Part shown: positions 10,466-20,342 of the stretch, piece after piece | Layout of the letters: each line of letters begins with the position of its first letter | Numbering within the stretch: the first letter of the stretch is position 1 | Origin: Paramoeba atlantica | Taxonomy: Eukaryota > Discosea | Direction of reading: 5' to 3' | Length of the DNA: 64,000 nt | Assembly: GCA_977017575.1 (NCBI GenBank) | Contig: CDRNVI010000053.1 | Coordinates: forward strand, 558,001-622,000 | Position numbers and translations under genes: made by a program | Notes under the pieces: model-generated | Databases searched by the model: none | What the model was told of the DNA's origin: nothing | The model's input: only the letters and a program-made list of their open reading frames with translations

Positions 10466-10762
10466 TTACTGATATCGTCCCGTAACGTCTAGCACTGTAC
10501 GCTGTATTCGCTTGGTTGTATTCTCTTGATTGTTAGGATTTTCCTTTGTCATCAGAATACAGTATGGGCCTAGGGGGAAATACAATATACGTAGCAGAAT
10601 TTCCATGTTTATGGTTATTTTTGCGCCTTCTTTTAGCGTGATGTTTTCTTCACCATAGCTCTCATCATATGACCAGTAGGCAAGATATTCTTTAAATACA
10701 AGTAGTAAATGAAAGTAGTAAGTCGGGCAAAACGCTTTTCTAAATTTAGAATTTTGTTCCAT
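10466..10762 (-). CDS. Doubtful small ORF on the opposite strand
   Basis: This 98-residue frame runs from ATG 10762 to a stop at 10466, against the direction of every host gene. It has a mixed, protein-like composition (CPTYYFHLLLVFKEYLAYW, then a charged half ending KRIQRTVLDVTGRYQ) but no motif I recognise. It may be chance, a fragment of a mobile element, or a real exception to the one-strand rule. Confidence 0.2.
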   Translation of the reverse strand: MEQNSKFRKAFCPTYYFHLLLVFKEYLAYWSYDESYGEENITLKEGAKITINMEILLRILYFPLGPYCILMTKENPNNQENTTKRIQRTVLDVTGRYQ

Positions 10763-11076
10763 TAAGTGTTCCTCTCGTTAGCTTAGTTAACCAGAACGTG
10801 TTCTTGTTCTCACAACAACAATGTATGTAACTAGCAATGTATGTATATTTGAAACTGGGTTTTATTTTGGGCTGGACAATTGCTAGTTATTATTATACGA
10901 TTTTATTTATTTTTCTATCATCCAATCCCTTCATTTTTCTTCACTTCTTCTGCCTACAAAGGCGTGTCACGATTTCGTCTTCACCCAAATGGGACACGAT
11001 AACTAAGAAAAGTGATGCAGCACATGAAATTGTGGCGCGCAAACCAAGCAAAACTATTTTTTGTGCAATTTAGGTA

Positions 11077-11439
11077 CAGTGCGCCAAGTTGTTCAAGTCC
11101 CAGAAAGTGGTTTTCTCAAACGGTAAAAAAAAATTTGTAGTCACCTTTTTTTAGACTTTTTCTTTCTTTTTCGAGGGTTTTTGTCCAAGGCAAATTGTCA
11201 GTCTGTCATTGATTTCATTTCATCTCCTTTTTTAAGTTGTGACAACGGACATCCGCATACAACTCGCATTAGAAAGCTCGGTGCGTCAACGACATTTGAT
11301 TATGGCAACAATTTTTCATCAAAAAATGAAAGGACTTGACTAGTGCCTCCAGTAATAGATCCCAAATGGTAACATTTTTTGTAGTTACCCAGAACCGGTG
11401 GTAACTACTAAAAACCACTTTATTTTTTTGGGCGCACTG
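11077..11439. mobile_element. Tc1/mariner-type MITE (non-coding)
   Basis: Two inverted ends read TACAGTGCGCC at 11075 and GGCGCACTGTA ending at 11441. Removing the TA target duplication leaves ends beginning CAGT, the usual Tc1/mariner terminus. Inside both ends AGTGGTTTT recurs at a similar distance. The 363 bp between contain no coding frame, so this is a short non-autonomous element in the 1.2-kb spacer upstream of the TPR-CHAT gene. The rest of that spacer (10763-11074) shows only AT-rich sequence. Confidence 0.75.
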
Positions 11440-11573
11440 TACTCTTACTCCAAAATATTTTGTATCAGTTTTTGGCGCAATATGCTATTTCATATGCTAT
11501 TTCACCTTTTTGTACTAATGTCGTGTACTAGAGCCGTAATATATATTGCTAAGTCCGTTATGCGAATCTATGA

Positions 11574-11583
11574 ATTTTCTTAG
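11574..11583 (+). promoter_or_regulatory. Candidate splice acceptor before the TPR-CHAT gene
   Basis: ATTTTCTTAG lies 3 bases before the ATG at 11587. It has the pyrimidine-then-AG form expected of a 3' splice site that would receive a spliced leader; this is inferred from position only. Confidence 0.4.
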
Positions 11584-11586
11584 TCT

Positions 11587-14500
11587 ATGAACACAAGGTC
11601 ATCAAGAAATAGTTTACAGGATCATGACAGCATCAGGTCCGATATTCATGGTTTGCCCAATGAACACAGGAACTTCGAGCTTCATAGTAGTGCGAGTACA
11701 GAAGTTTTTGAAGCCAGGGAAGTGACCAAAGACACTAGTCTTAATAAAAAAGCAACTCACGGAAACGAGTCGTCAAAAAAGCTTTTATCAGCACGTGCAG
11801 AACCCTTTTACGCGATGAAATTGGTATCCTCATCTTCATATACTTATAATGGTAGCAATGTGAAAGAAATTAGTTTATATTCAGAAGTACCATATCTTAC
11901 CCAAGATTCTTGGATACCCTACGATGTGTCTTGCAAGGAATTAGCGAATACTAAAAAAACCTCTTCAAAGCAACAACGCACTCCTCGGCGCTGCAGTCAA
12001 GCTGACAATCTAATTCCAATACAATTCAAAGTACAAGATAATCCTGTGCAGACACTTTCTATTGATGCAGCGACGCGCAAAAAACAACCAAAGCAACCAT
12101 GTCCCTTTACTTCTTGCGCTACTGATTTTAATTTTGATGGAACACAATTGCACGCTACAAAACCACAAACAGAGGTCAGTTCCACCAGTGTATTAAACGT
12201 GGATCAGTTCAATGATAATCATCGTCATTTCCAACCTGTTAATATGCCACACACTGAATGCGTCGGACATCAAACCAAAGAAATCTGTCAGGAAGAGCAA
12301 GGTGAATCACTTGGACATAATAATAACAGTATATTAGGCACCTCAGCATGTTTATCCTCAGATCCTATTCCACATGTGCCGCGCACAATGTTGCCTCTCG
12401 AGAATACTCCTCTGGCTCCTATAACGTGGGTACGTCCGGTACATAATTATGAAGATATTCATAATCCTAGCTACCTTCCTCGTGTTAACTACTGTTCACG
12501 TGAATATATACCTTTTAAAACTCATGTTCGAGGCGAAAAACAGCTCTCAGATAATTTCAACAGCCAAAGCAGACCCTATTTTTGCCCTGACACTATTGAA
12601 AACAAACCGAAACGTGCATCAATAAAGTATCACGGAAACAACTCGACTCAATGTGCGGACAAAAAAGAAGCATTGGCCACGGAGCAATCCGAATCAAGCA
12701 GCGCTATTTCAAAAAATGAACGAAAGCATGATCAGAAAAAAGCTGGACGAAAGCATGGAAAAATTTCTCTTGAATTATCTTCTAGCTGTAACTCTATTGA
12801 TAGAACTTCAAACCGAACAATATTGGATTGCTCGCCTGAGGTGTCGGAAAAGCCTCTAACTTCCGACAATACATTTTCAGATTTCTCGAAAAAGATCGAC
12901 ATGCAAGAGGCGTTTGGCGCAGAAGATGGAACATCTTTATTCTCTCAAAAGCTAAATCCAGAACAGCTTCGTTCGACCTGTCAAACTTCGCCAATTAGCA
13001 ATTCAGAGTCTGAAGTTACTCAAAACTCATCATACTTTTCCTCAGCTATAAATCGAGAAACTGAAGAAACAAGTTGCTCGAAAACGCTTCCCACAAATTG
13101 CGCATGCGTATCGTGTTCTCTCAAGTTGGAACATACAGATATAGCACATTCCAATAAAAAAGAAGACAAATCACATGCCGGTGAAACGAAGAAGAGGGAT
13201 CCCAACGGTCACAATGTGTCTCAAAAGCATAAACATAGGGAGCAGTGCGTATGTATTCTTGGCAGGCCTTGTTCCAGTGGCGCTAGTGGGCAAGATATAT
13301 ATTTGGAAAGGAATTCACCATCAGCAGGTGTGCACTTAAGAAATGTTGTGGCTGATAGCACTGCAGAAACACCACTTTATCGCACAAAGACGTGCGAAAT
13401 AGGCAAATCTATGGCTCAAACGTCCTTGCAAGACAAATTTTGTTCTAGAACTCAACACTTTCCCACTGAACATTCTGAGAAACTCTTGCACCAAGCTAAG
13501 TTACAGATTTCTGAAGATTTCGTTTCAGATGACGAAAATTCAGAATCTGATCCACTTTGGATAGACACTTCACCGCAAAAAGATCGAAGCAAACGGAACA
13601 ACAAGTCAAAAAAAAATCAAGTCTTGAAAAATTCAACAATGAGGGAGCAATGTCTAACATCCGGTAAAGAATTTAACATTTTTCTTCGCACCATGTCGAC
13701 GGTAAAGAGTAAAAATTCTTCACCTAATGTTTCCGTAATTCAAAAAAAGAACAAAATCAAAGCACACAAAAGTGGTTTCTTCCGTGCTGAAATAACAGCC
13801 TTAATACGTGATTACGCAGCTTTGGTGGAGAAAGCGGATGCGTGTCGAAAATCTCCTGCAGCCCGCTTGCTGTTGTTGCAGGAAGCTCTTCCTCTTGCTG
13901 AAGAGATTAATGATATTCCTATGTTGCATGAGCAACTTTTAGATATGTCAGAATTATATAACGAAGTGGGAGAATTTCGGAAAGCACAAGAATGCGCTGA
14001 GCGCGTGTTACTCTCTGAAGAAACGTGTTCGTCACAGAAGCAAAATAGAATTGTTCTTCTTCGTTGTAATGCAGTTCTTGGCAGAAGTTTCGAAAGTCTT
14101 GTACAACCTGAGAAAGCTAAGCCATTCCTCGATGCTGCCATTCGTTTATCCCGAGAAATTGGGGATAAGCATCGTGAAGCTGCAGTTATGGGACACTTAG
14201 GTATCGTCCATGAATTAATGGGAGACTATACAACTGCTTTTCTGCTCTATGCTGAAACACTGCGCATGGCCCAATCGTTGAAAGACCTTCGTATACTATG
14301 CGAAACTACTGCAAACCTTGGACTTGCTCACCTTTCGATAGGGGATCTCGATGCCGCTCACAAATTATTAATGAATAATGTACCTGTGGCTCGATCACTC
14401 CGCGACTACACGCTCGCATCAAGAGCACTTACCAACGTGGCCCACGTGCACCTGTTACGTGGTGACCTTGAAAAGGCTAAATACTTTCACCGGGAAGAAC

Positions 14501-16695
14501 TCCTTGTCAATGAAGAAAATCAAGACTCACAAGGTGTTGCACAAGCCTTAAGCTGTCTTGGCAACGTTTGTAAAACTCAAGGAGAGTACGACGAAGCCTC
14601 TTCATACTTTCTCCAAGAATTGTGCGTCGTTCAGCGACTTGGAAACGATATTCGTGTACTGGAGAGTCTTAGTAATTGTGGTACAATTTTTCGTTTGATG
14701 AAAGATTTTAATAGGGCACGTGATTACCACCGCAGGGAGCGGGTTTGTGCAGGAAGTACATCTGACGTCGTTGTACTAGCCAAAGCTATTTTGAACCTCG
14801 CTGACGTTGATTCTCAAGAAGGTATGTATCAAAAGATGCCCGTTCTCCTACAAACGGCTATAGAACGTTATCATCGAACTTTGTATCTAGTATGTGAAGG
14901 AGTACCGCACGACGAAAGGCAGTTGTACATGATTAAAGTAGGTTGTTGCGAGGCTGAGTGGCGTGCATTAGACGGACTTGAAACTGCACATCGTTATATG
15001 GACGACATCGAGAGCGCTGTATGGAGAGCGGACGCTAAACATCTACCTTTGGTCACACAAATACTGCGCCGCGAGTTGGATAAGCCCATGAGTGATAGTT
15101 CTGGGGACCTTGTTAGCAGACTTTCCATAGACGTTGAAAAACGAATTTCTTCAATAATGAGTACAGAACCTATTTCGCAAATCTCTACACCTTCCACTGA
15201 CCAAATACGAAGTTTTCTTGCACGCAAATTCTTATCATATGATATTCGTTTCGCGTTAAACGAAATGGAACTAGATACCATAGTACTTTATTCAATGTAT
15301 TGGGATGACGGGCACGATCTACATGCGTATGTGTTTCATCGTACTGAACAAATATGGCATACAGTCCCGCTCATATTCTCCACCAAATCAAGCAAAGTGT
15401 TAGCCGCTCAAAACGGGACTTATCGGCGACTTCTCGTTGACACTGATCTCGATATGCCTTTACTTCCGCACACCATTTACAGCAAGGGCGAGCGTCTCGC
15501 AGCCGAAGAAACACCTGAAAACTTGCAGGAATCCATGACAGTGATCTACAATGATTTTATTTATCCCCTAGAGACAGTTTTGAAGCGTTCTGGCGAGTCG
15601 AACTCTATATGTTTTGTTACCGATGGTCTACTGATAAATATACCTTTCGCTGTTCTTCAGGATTATGAAGGGAGATATTTGATCGAACGCTATGCGATAA
15701 ACACAGTACCCAGTTTGGAACAATTGGTGTTGCTTCATGAGCGTCGAAAAAGCAAACGCCTCCCCGCGCAAAATTGTCCCGCGCAAAATTTATCTATTCA
15801 ACGTAACTTCAAATTGTTGTGCCTTACAGGGTCAAGCAATTCCTTTCCGAGTACATCAATATTCGACTTTACGAACCAGCGGGAGAGTTTCGACATAAAT
15901 GAAAAAGATCCAAAATGTTCTAACAGAGCTCACGTGAATAGTCGACTGGTCAACGAATCTGATTGGTTTCAGCACCACTATTGTTGCTCTGTCGAATATC
16001 TCCATCAGGCAATGATGGAACCTCGTGAACTTGTGTTATTGCATTTTCCTACTGATTGCGAAATGCGGGAAGATTACACAGGTTCGTTCGTTACCGGCGA
16101 AAATCAAATCAGCAGCGAAGAAATTGTAACGTCGTGGAAATCATTAAATATTGGAACCATTGTATGCGATGGATTTAGTTCCTTCTCCTATCGCGTTATA
16201 CATGAGTCCTGTGTGGGACTAACCCGCTCATTGCTTGCGGTGGGGGCGGATCGTATTCTTGGTTTGCATTGGCTTTCAGACGAAAAATTTGAAGAATTTG
16301 AATCTAACCTAGTGCAATCAAGTTGCCGACATGCACCTGAAACGGAACCAGGGAACTCTGAAAGAACCTTGCAAATGCCTGAAGACCCTTGGGATGCAGC
16401 ACAAAGCTATATTTCCAAACAATTCCAGTACACGCAAGCGTCAAATTCGTGCCACAAACGAAAAACAGTACCTCAAGTAGTTCCTAAGGACCTCTTATAT
16501 GATATTTGGAGCGCGCACACGCCACTGACGCCTTGCGAATCCGGTCAGGATAAAGCATTGACGTCAAATAGCGAAGACACTGAAAAATCTCCCCTTTGCA
16601 TTGCACGCATATTACAAAAATACCAAATCAAATGCATCAAGGATGGCATTTCTCCTTGGATTTGGGGGAGATATACTATTATAGGTCTTCCATAA
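11587..16695 (+). CDS. Large TPR protein with a catalytically degenerate CHAT domain
   Basis: The 1702-residue protein has three parts. Residues 1-730 are Ser/Asn/Thr/Lys-rich and look disordered. Residues about 731-1110 form at least seven TPR units, with repeated LG.(V/A).(E/K)..GDY..A and A..NLG..H..(I/L)GDL..A patterns. Residues about 1217-1570 match the CHAT (caspase/HetF-associated with TPRs) fold: ITDG-like FVTDGLLINIPFAVLQD (family: ...DG.L..lPf..L), NTVPSLEQL, LLHFPTDCE and VGLTRSLLAVGADRILGLHW. The two catalytic positions are changed: the His in the family's H(F/L)A.HG is Asp here (HFPTDC), and the Cys in LSAC.TG corresponds to Phe in VCDGFSS. So it is probably a scaffold, not a protease. 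TPR-CHAT architecture is known in animal TTC28 and in CRISPR-associated proteases. No membrane segment or signal peptide is seen. Confidence 0.75.
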   Translation: MNTRSSRNSLQDHDSIRSDIHGLPNEHRNFELHSSASTEVFEAREVTKDTSLNKKATHGNESSKKLLSARAEPFYAMKLVSSSSYTYNGSNVKEISLYSEVPYLTQDSWIPYDVSCKELANTKKTSSKQQRTPRRCSQADNLIPIQFKVQDNPVQTLSIDAATRKKQPKQPCPFTSCATDFNFDGTQLHATKPQTEVSSTSVLNVDQFNDNHRHFQPVNMPHTECVGHQTKEICQEEQGESLGHNNNSILGTSACLSSDPIPHVPRTMLPLENTPLAPITWVRPVHNYEDIHNPSYLPRVNYCSREYIPFKTHVRGEKQLSDNFNSQSRPYFCPDTIENKPKRASIKYHGNNSTQCADKKEALATEQSESSSAISKNERKHDQKKAGRKHGKISLELSSSCNSIDRTSNRTILDCSPEVSEKPLTSDNTFSDFSKKIDMQEAFGAEDGTSLFSQKLNPEQLRSTCQTSPISNSESEVTQNSSYFSSAINRETEETSCSKTLPTNCACVSCSLKLEHTDIAHSNKKEDKSHAGETKKRDPNGHNVSQKHKHREQCVCILGRPCSSGASGQDIYLERNSPSAGVHLRNVVADSTAETPLYRTKTCEIGKSMAQTSLQDKFCSRTQHFPTEHSEKLLHQAKLQISEDFVSDDENSESDPLWIDTSPQKDRSKRNNKSKKNQVLKNSTMREQCLTSGKEFNIFLRTMSTVKSKNSSPNVSVIQKKNKIKAHKSGFFRAEITALIRDYAALVEKADACRKSPAARLLLLQEALPLAEEINDIPMLHEQLLDMSELYNEVGEFRKAQECAERVLLSEETCSSQKQNRIVLLRCNAVLGRSFESLVQPEKAKPFLDAAIRLSREIGDKHREAAVMGHLGIVHELMGDYTTAFLLYAETLRMAQSLKDLRILCETTANLGLAHLSIGDLDAAHKLLMNNVPVARSLRDYTLASRALTNVAHVHLLRGDLEKAKYFHREELLVNEENQDSQGVAQALSCLGNVCKTQGEYDEASSYFLQELCVVQRLGNDIRVLESLSNCGTIFRLMKDFNRARDYHRRERVCAGSTSDVVVLAKAILNLADVDSQEGMYQKMPVLLQTAIERYHRTLYLVCEGVPHDERQLYMIKVGCCEAEWRALDGLETAHRYMDDIESAVWRADAKHLPLVTQILRRELDKPMSDSSGDLVSRLSIDVEKRISSIMSTEPISQISTPSTDQIRSFLARKFLSYDIRFALNEMELDTIVLYSMYWDDGHDLHAYVFHRTEQIWHTVPLIFSTKSSKVLAAQNGTYRRLLVDTDLDMPLLPHTIYSKGERLAAEETPENLQESMTVIYNDFIYPLETVLKRSGESNSICFVTDGLLINIPFAVLQDYEGRYLIERYAINTVPSLEQLVLLHERRKSKRLPAQNCPAQNLSIQRNFKLLCLTGSSNSFPSTSIFDFTNQRESFDINEKDPKCSNRAHVNSRLVNESDWFQHHYCCSVEYLHQAMMEPRELVLLHFPTDCEMREDYTGSFVTGENQISSEEIVTSWKSLNIGTIVCDGFSSFSYRVIHESCVGLTRSLLAVGADRILGLHWLSDEKFEEFESNLVQSSCRHAPETEPGNSERTLQMPEDPWDAAQSYISKQFQYTQASNSCHKRKTVPQVVPKDLLYDIWSAHTPLTPCESGQDKALTSNSEDTEKSPLCIARILQKYQIKCIKDGISPWIWGRYTIIGLP

Positions 16696-17186
16696 CCTTG
16701 CATTGGTGCAAAAAATACGTTTATATTATTTTGTAAATCTGCTGCAAACCTTTTTTCGTACAGAATACATATAAATATTAACATAATAATATTAATATAT
16801 GCTCACACAAAATTTTACAGCGGAAGAGCTAGAGGGAGTTCGTTTCTTCGCGTCCCTTATTTATTCATTCAACACACATGTAGTATACTTAATATTGTCT
16901 TATTTCGCACTCCTATTAAGGGAGAGAATTGTATATGTGGATCTTTGTGGCAGCTGATGCTGCCAGAGCAATACAAGACAGTTTTATCTTGAAATGTTTC
17001 TTGCTAGCATCTTGCGTTGGCAAGATAATCACATATTACATCACAAGCTTTTTCAGTGTTCTTTGTTAGGTATTAAATACAGCAATCGTAAACATCTCAG
17101 TATCACTGTATTTTTCATTGGCGAAATTCATTCACAAAAACCGTTCAAAAAAATATATGCTGATCTATTCGTTGTACAGTATCTGA
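16696..17186. other. Spacer, no gene seen
   Basis: AT-rich sequence with only short chance frames (for example 16994-17206, which overlaps the next gene's start). CTATTCGTTGTACAG just before 17187 could be a splice acceptor for the next gene. Confidence 0.4.
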
Positions 17187-17945
17187 ATGTTTCTAACCGT
17201 TCATAGTGCACAAGGTGCCGATCCTTCTAAAAGAAGGAATCGCCCGGGAAAAGTTTCAAATGTAGTTCTATCATTCGAATGTGAAATGGAGCGTCTTTTA
17301 TCTGGTGTGGAGGATCCTCACAGTACTTGGAATTCTCATGTGCCGCTTGACGAATGGTATGCAGTACGGTTTTCCGGTTCTACGGAGAGACCAAAGCTTT
17401 GTCTAGGACTCGGAAATTTTCAAGGAAAATTGAATGCAATGTTTCTTCCAAGATCATTGTTTGCTTTTCGCGCATCAGGAAATCAATTTTATGGTCCATT
17501 TGATTTCTCTGTGCTACCGTCTGGGCTTTGGGAAATTGATATCTCTAAAAACAAGTTTACCGGTGGGGTAAATCTTAATCAACTCCCGTCCTCGCTTCGA
17601 AATTTGTACGCATCGTCGAATATATTTACGGGGCCCATAGATCTAACACAACTTTCTCAAGGTTTGGCTATTTTAGATCTTTCCTACAACCTTCTTGATG
17701 GTGGGTTAAAGTTGGATTGCCTTCCATCTCGACTTCAGCAACTGGTACTGGACCACAATAGATTTTCTGGAAGTCTTGTACTTTCGTCACTCAATAAGGG
17801 ACTTCGTGGTTTGGGGTTATCGCACAATCAGTTCGTAGGAGAGGTAGATCTTTCGAGCATTACATCCGCGTTACACACGTTACATCTGAGCGGAAACAAT
17901 GTTGAGGTATGCGGCGACCGACGTTCGCTATTGGGACTCCTTTAG
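17187..17945 (+). CDS. Leucine-rich-repeat protein
   Basis: The frame of 252 residues contains about seven consecutive repeats of 22-24 residues from residue 75 to 240, with the pattern LP..L..L.(L/A)S.N.F.G.(I/V)DL..L; clear units are LPSSLRNLYASSNIFTGPI, LILDLSYN-type and LRGLGLSHNQFVGEVDL. This plant-like/bacterial SS-type LRR with short loops is common in kinetoplastid and other protist LRR families, where it is usually a protein-binding solenoid. No signal peptide or membrane anchor is visible, so a cytosolic protein is likely. The start is uncertain: ATG 17187 gives an extra 33 residues with a basic stretch (SKRRNRPGKV) relative to ATG 17286 (MERLLSGVED). Confidence 0.7.
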   Translation: MFLTVHSAQGADPSKRRNRPGKVSNVVLSFECEMERLLSGVEDPHSTWNSHVPLDEWYAVRFSGSTERPKLCLGLGNFQGKLNAMFLPRSLFAFRASGNQFYGPFDFSVLPSGLWEIDISKNKFTGGVNLNQLPSSLRNLYASSNIFTGPIDLTQLSQGLAILDLSYNLLDGGLKLDCLPSRLQQLVLDHNRFSGSLVLSSLNKGLRGLGLSHNQFVGEVDLSSITSALHTLHLSGNNVEVCGDRRSLLGLL

Positions 17946-18066
17946 GATAAGCTGGTCCACTTCCTATACTTTTCTAAGTGTACCGCCGTGGTGTGCGCTG
18001 ATAATAATGTAGTTTGTTGATATTTCACCAAAACAAAGGTACAGCATTGGAGTCTGTGCTAAACTT

Positions 18067-18095
18067 GGTTTTCACGAATTTTCACAAGTTTTCAC
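18067..18095. repeat. TTTTCAC-motif repeat, left copy
   Basis: Three spaced TTTTCAC motifs (GGTTTTCACGAATTTTCAC then AAGTTTTCAC). A longer version sits at 18755-18803 on the far side of the zinc-ribbon frame, so the pair flanks that frame as direct repeats. Confidence 0.6.
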
Positions 18096-18224
18096 CTGTA
18101 ATTCATTTTATCTATTTTGGTGCAATTCTCAACTTTTCTTTTATCATGGAGTAATATTTCGAATAAACTTTATTTTTTATGTCCGTGCAGTCCTCAATCA
18201 TTCGTCAAGTGTTTGGCGAAATGC

Positions 18225-18629
18225 ATGAAAACTACACCATTCACTATTCCTCGTGCAGGTCGCCCTAGCTTTTGTGTGTATTGTAAGTGGTGCCCCACTC
18301 CTGACGAACAAAGGGATAGATGTGTGTTTTGACTCGAGGACGGCGTCCTACAGGGCACTGAAGTCTGCGTTCATTGTGGACAAAGTCAAGTTGTTGAAGC
18401 ATTGAAATACGACAGCGAATTGTTGCCTGAGAAAAGGGCTGCAACAGATGCCAAGATTTTTTCAGCTCGGATGCAGCGTAAGCGGTATCCCCGACCAAAT
18501 TCAACATCCCGTAACCAGCGTACCTTGGATGGATTCGTATATTCTAACAATCAACATTCCAATAGCCGTTGGTTACAAATAGGCACGGAAGGTAATTCTG
18601 ATAATGAGGAAGATGTTGTTTTAACTTAA
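18225..18629 (+). pseudogene. Zinc-ribbon/PIP-box reading frame split by one in-frame TGA
   Basis: From ATG 18225 a frame runs 35 codons to TGA at 18330, then continues in the same frame for 98 more codons to TAA at 18627. The two halves fit one protein: a first knuckle FCVYCKWC before the TGA and a second, EVCVHCGQ, after it, as in a C2-C2 zinc ribbon. Further on NQRTLDGFVY resembles a PIP box (Q..L..F), the peptide that binds PCNA, and the end is acidic. Possible readings are a recently broken gene, a polymorphism or sequence error, or programmed read-through/selenocysteine. I found no convincing SECIS-type element downstream. The protein family is not recognised; a small PCNA-binding factor is the guess from the motif. 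Confidence 0.45.
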
Positions 18630-18754
18630 TTTACGGTTTTAGTGTAGTGTATTTCCAAACATGATAGTTTAGACTACAGTTTGGGGCTTTATTACGGGAC
18701 ACTAAACCCCACCCCCACATTGTCCCTTAAATCTGTGGCTCAATGGGGATTTTT

Positions 18755-18803
18755 GGTTTTCACGAATCTTCACAAAACTTCACGAATTTTCACAAGATTT
18801 CAC
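18755..18803. repeat. TTTTCAC-motif repeat, right copy
   Basis: A direct, longer copy of the 18067-18095 repeat, containing CACGAATCTTCAC and CACGAATTTTCACAAG. It follows the zinc-ribbon frame by 125 bases. Confidence 0.6.
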
Positions 18804-19214
18804 TTGATATTTACACAGACTCTATTGATGTCAGCTGGCTAGGGTGCGTGAAAGCAGGCTAGGGTGCGTGTTTTTCATGAAATTGTATTCTGTTCTATTA
18901 TTGTTCAATTTGCTTTTTCTAATATATTTTCACATGAGAAGTAATACATCAAGCACATGTACAGTATGCAAAAAAACTGTTCATATGTTTGACACTTTTT
19001 TTTGTTGGTGTTTCCCTGTGGCCAGGTGTGGTGTGCATTGAAGTAGTATATCAGAGTAGTGTACGCGTGGGTACTACGTATATGCCATAGAGCTTCCGAC
19101 TATATAGGCTTTCTAATAAACGTATGATTGTACGCAACTCAAAAAAAAACATGTCAACAGTTTTTTTGCAATTTTGAAAAAACGTATTTTTGACGGAGAA
19201 CACAATATGCTTGG

Positions 19215-19267
19215 TCAAAGGGGCATAGCTCTTTCACTCTCTCTCAAAGGGGCATAACTCTTTCACT
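19215..19267. repeat. Two tandem 24-bp repeats next to a Tc1 copy
   Basis: TCAAAGGGGCATA(G/A)CTCTTTCACT occurs at 19215-19238 and 19244-19267 with one difference. It lies just beyond the transposase 3' end, where Tc1-group elements often carry repeats inside their terminal inverted repeat. Confidence 0.65.
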
Positions 19268-19292
19268 TTAAACTTAATTTTGGACTTATCCC

Positions 19293-20300
19293 TTAGTACT
19301 TCGTGACGCCCTCTTTCGCCTTGATTACAGCCTTCATTCGTCGAGGCATGCTTTCTACCACAGAGTAACATAGACTTTCTGGAATTTTAGCCCATTCTTC
19401 TTGGGCCCACTTCCAGAGTTCCAAAACTCCTGTTGGTGCGATGGAACGACCTGCAATCGCTCTTTTGATTCCAAATATTCTCAATGGGATTGAGATCGGG
19501 GGACTGCGCAGGCCACTCCAGAAGCGTGTACGACTCATCAGCAAAGAATTTCTTTGCCAATTTGCGCGTATGCTTCGGATCGTTATCCTGTTGAAAAATC
19601 ATACAATCTTTCTTCAGACCAAGGTCTTCTAGAGAATTTTCCAGATTGTCACGAAGAATGCGAACGTATTGTTCTGCATTCATGTTATCATCAACAAGAA
19701 CGATCTTCCCCACACCAGTAGGTGCCATGCAGCCCCATAGCATGATGGACCCCCCTCTGTACTTGACTGTCCCACGGGTGGTCCTGTCATTCAAACCTTC
19801 CCCTGGAGACTTGTAGACCAAATTGTCTCCCACATTCTCGAAGCGACAAAGTTTTGTCTCGTCCGACCATAACGCCTTTGACCAATCTGCGAAGGTCCAA
19901 TGCTGGTGTCGGAAAGCAAGCTTTAATCGCAGTTTCTTTTGACGGCGAGTCAACTTCGGCTTTTTTATACGTTTACCGGCTTGTAGCTCATTTGAACGCG
20001 GAGCATTGCGAACTGACTGGGGAGTTAAATTAATGATACGCTCTTCGCGGAGTCTCATGCTTACAGTACCAGCGTTCTTTTCATCACCGCATACAATAAG
20101 AAGTTTCATGCGTCGAGAGCATGTCTCTGTGATTTTGCAGGGGCCGCCTTTTGATGTTTCTATATGTGAAAGATTTGTTTTGCTTATCTTAGAAACATAA
20201 CCTACGCTGAGCCTGTGTTCACCGCAAATTTGCGTACAAACTTTCCCAACTTAAGAGATTCAATGACTCTGGTGCGTATTTCGCGGGGTATTGATTTCAT
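19293..20300 (-). mobile_element. Tc1-family transposase, inactivated copy
   Basis: On the - strand an ATG at 20300 begins MKSIPREIRTRVIES, the usual helix-turn-helix start. The main frame 20109-19387 holds the DD34E core: LWSDETK, FQQDNDPKHT and SPDLNPIENIW supply all three catalytic acids. The C-terminus (GRSIAPTGVLELWKWAQEEW to a stop at 19293) is in another frame. So there are at least two frame changes, plus a stop near 20203 in the first segment, over about 336 codons, close to the family's full length. The surviving catalytic triad suggests a fairly recent loss. I could not fix the outer terminal repeats. Confidence 0.85.
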
Positions 20301-20342
20301 TGTATAGTAAATTTAAAGTTTTAGTCCTAAGGTTCGTTTCCT

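Noticed and set aside
18330-18332. Selenocysteine codon
   Set aside because: No SECIS-type stem with the expected ATGA...GA core seen within several hundred bases downstream; kept only as one of several possibilities.
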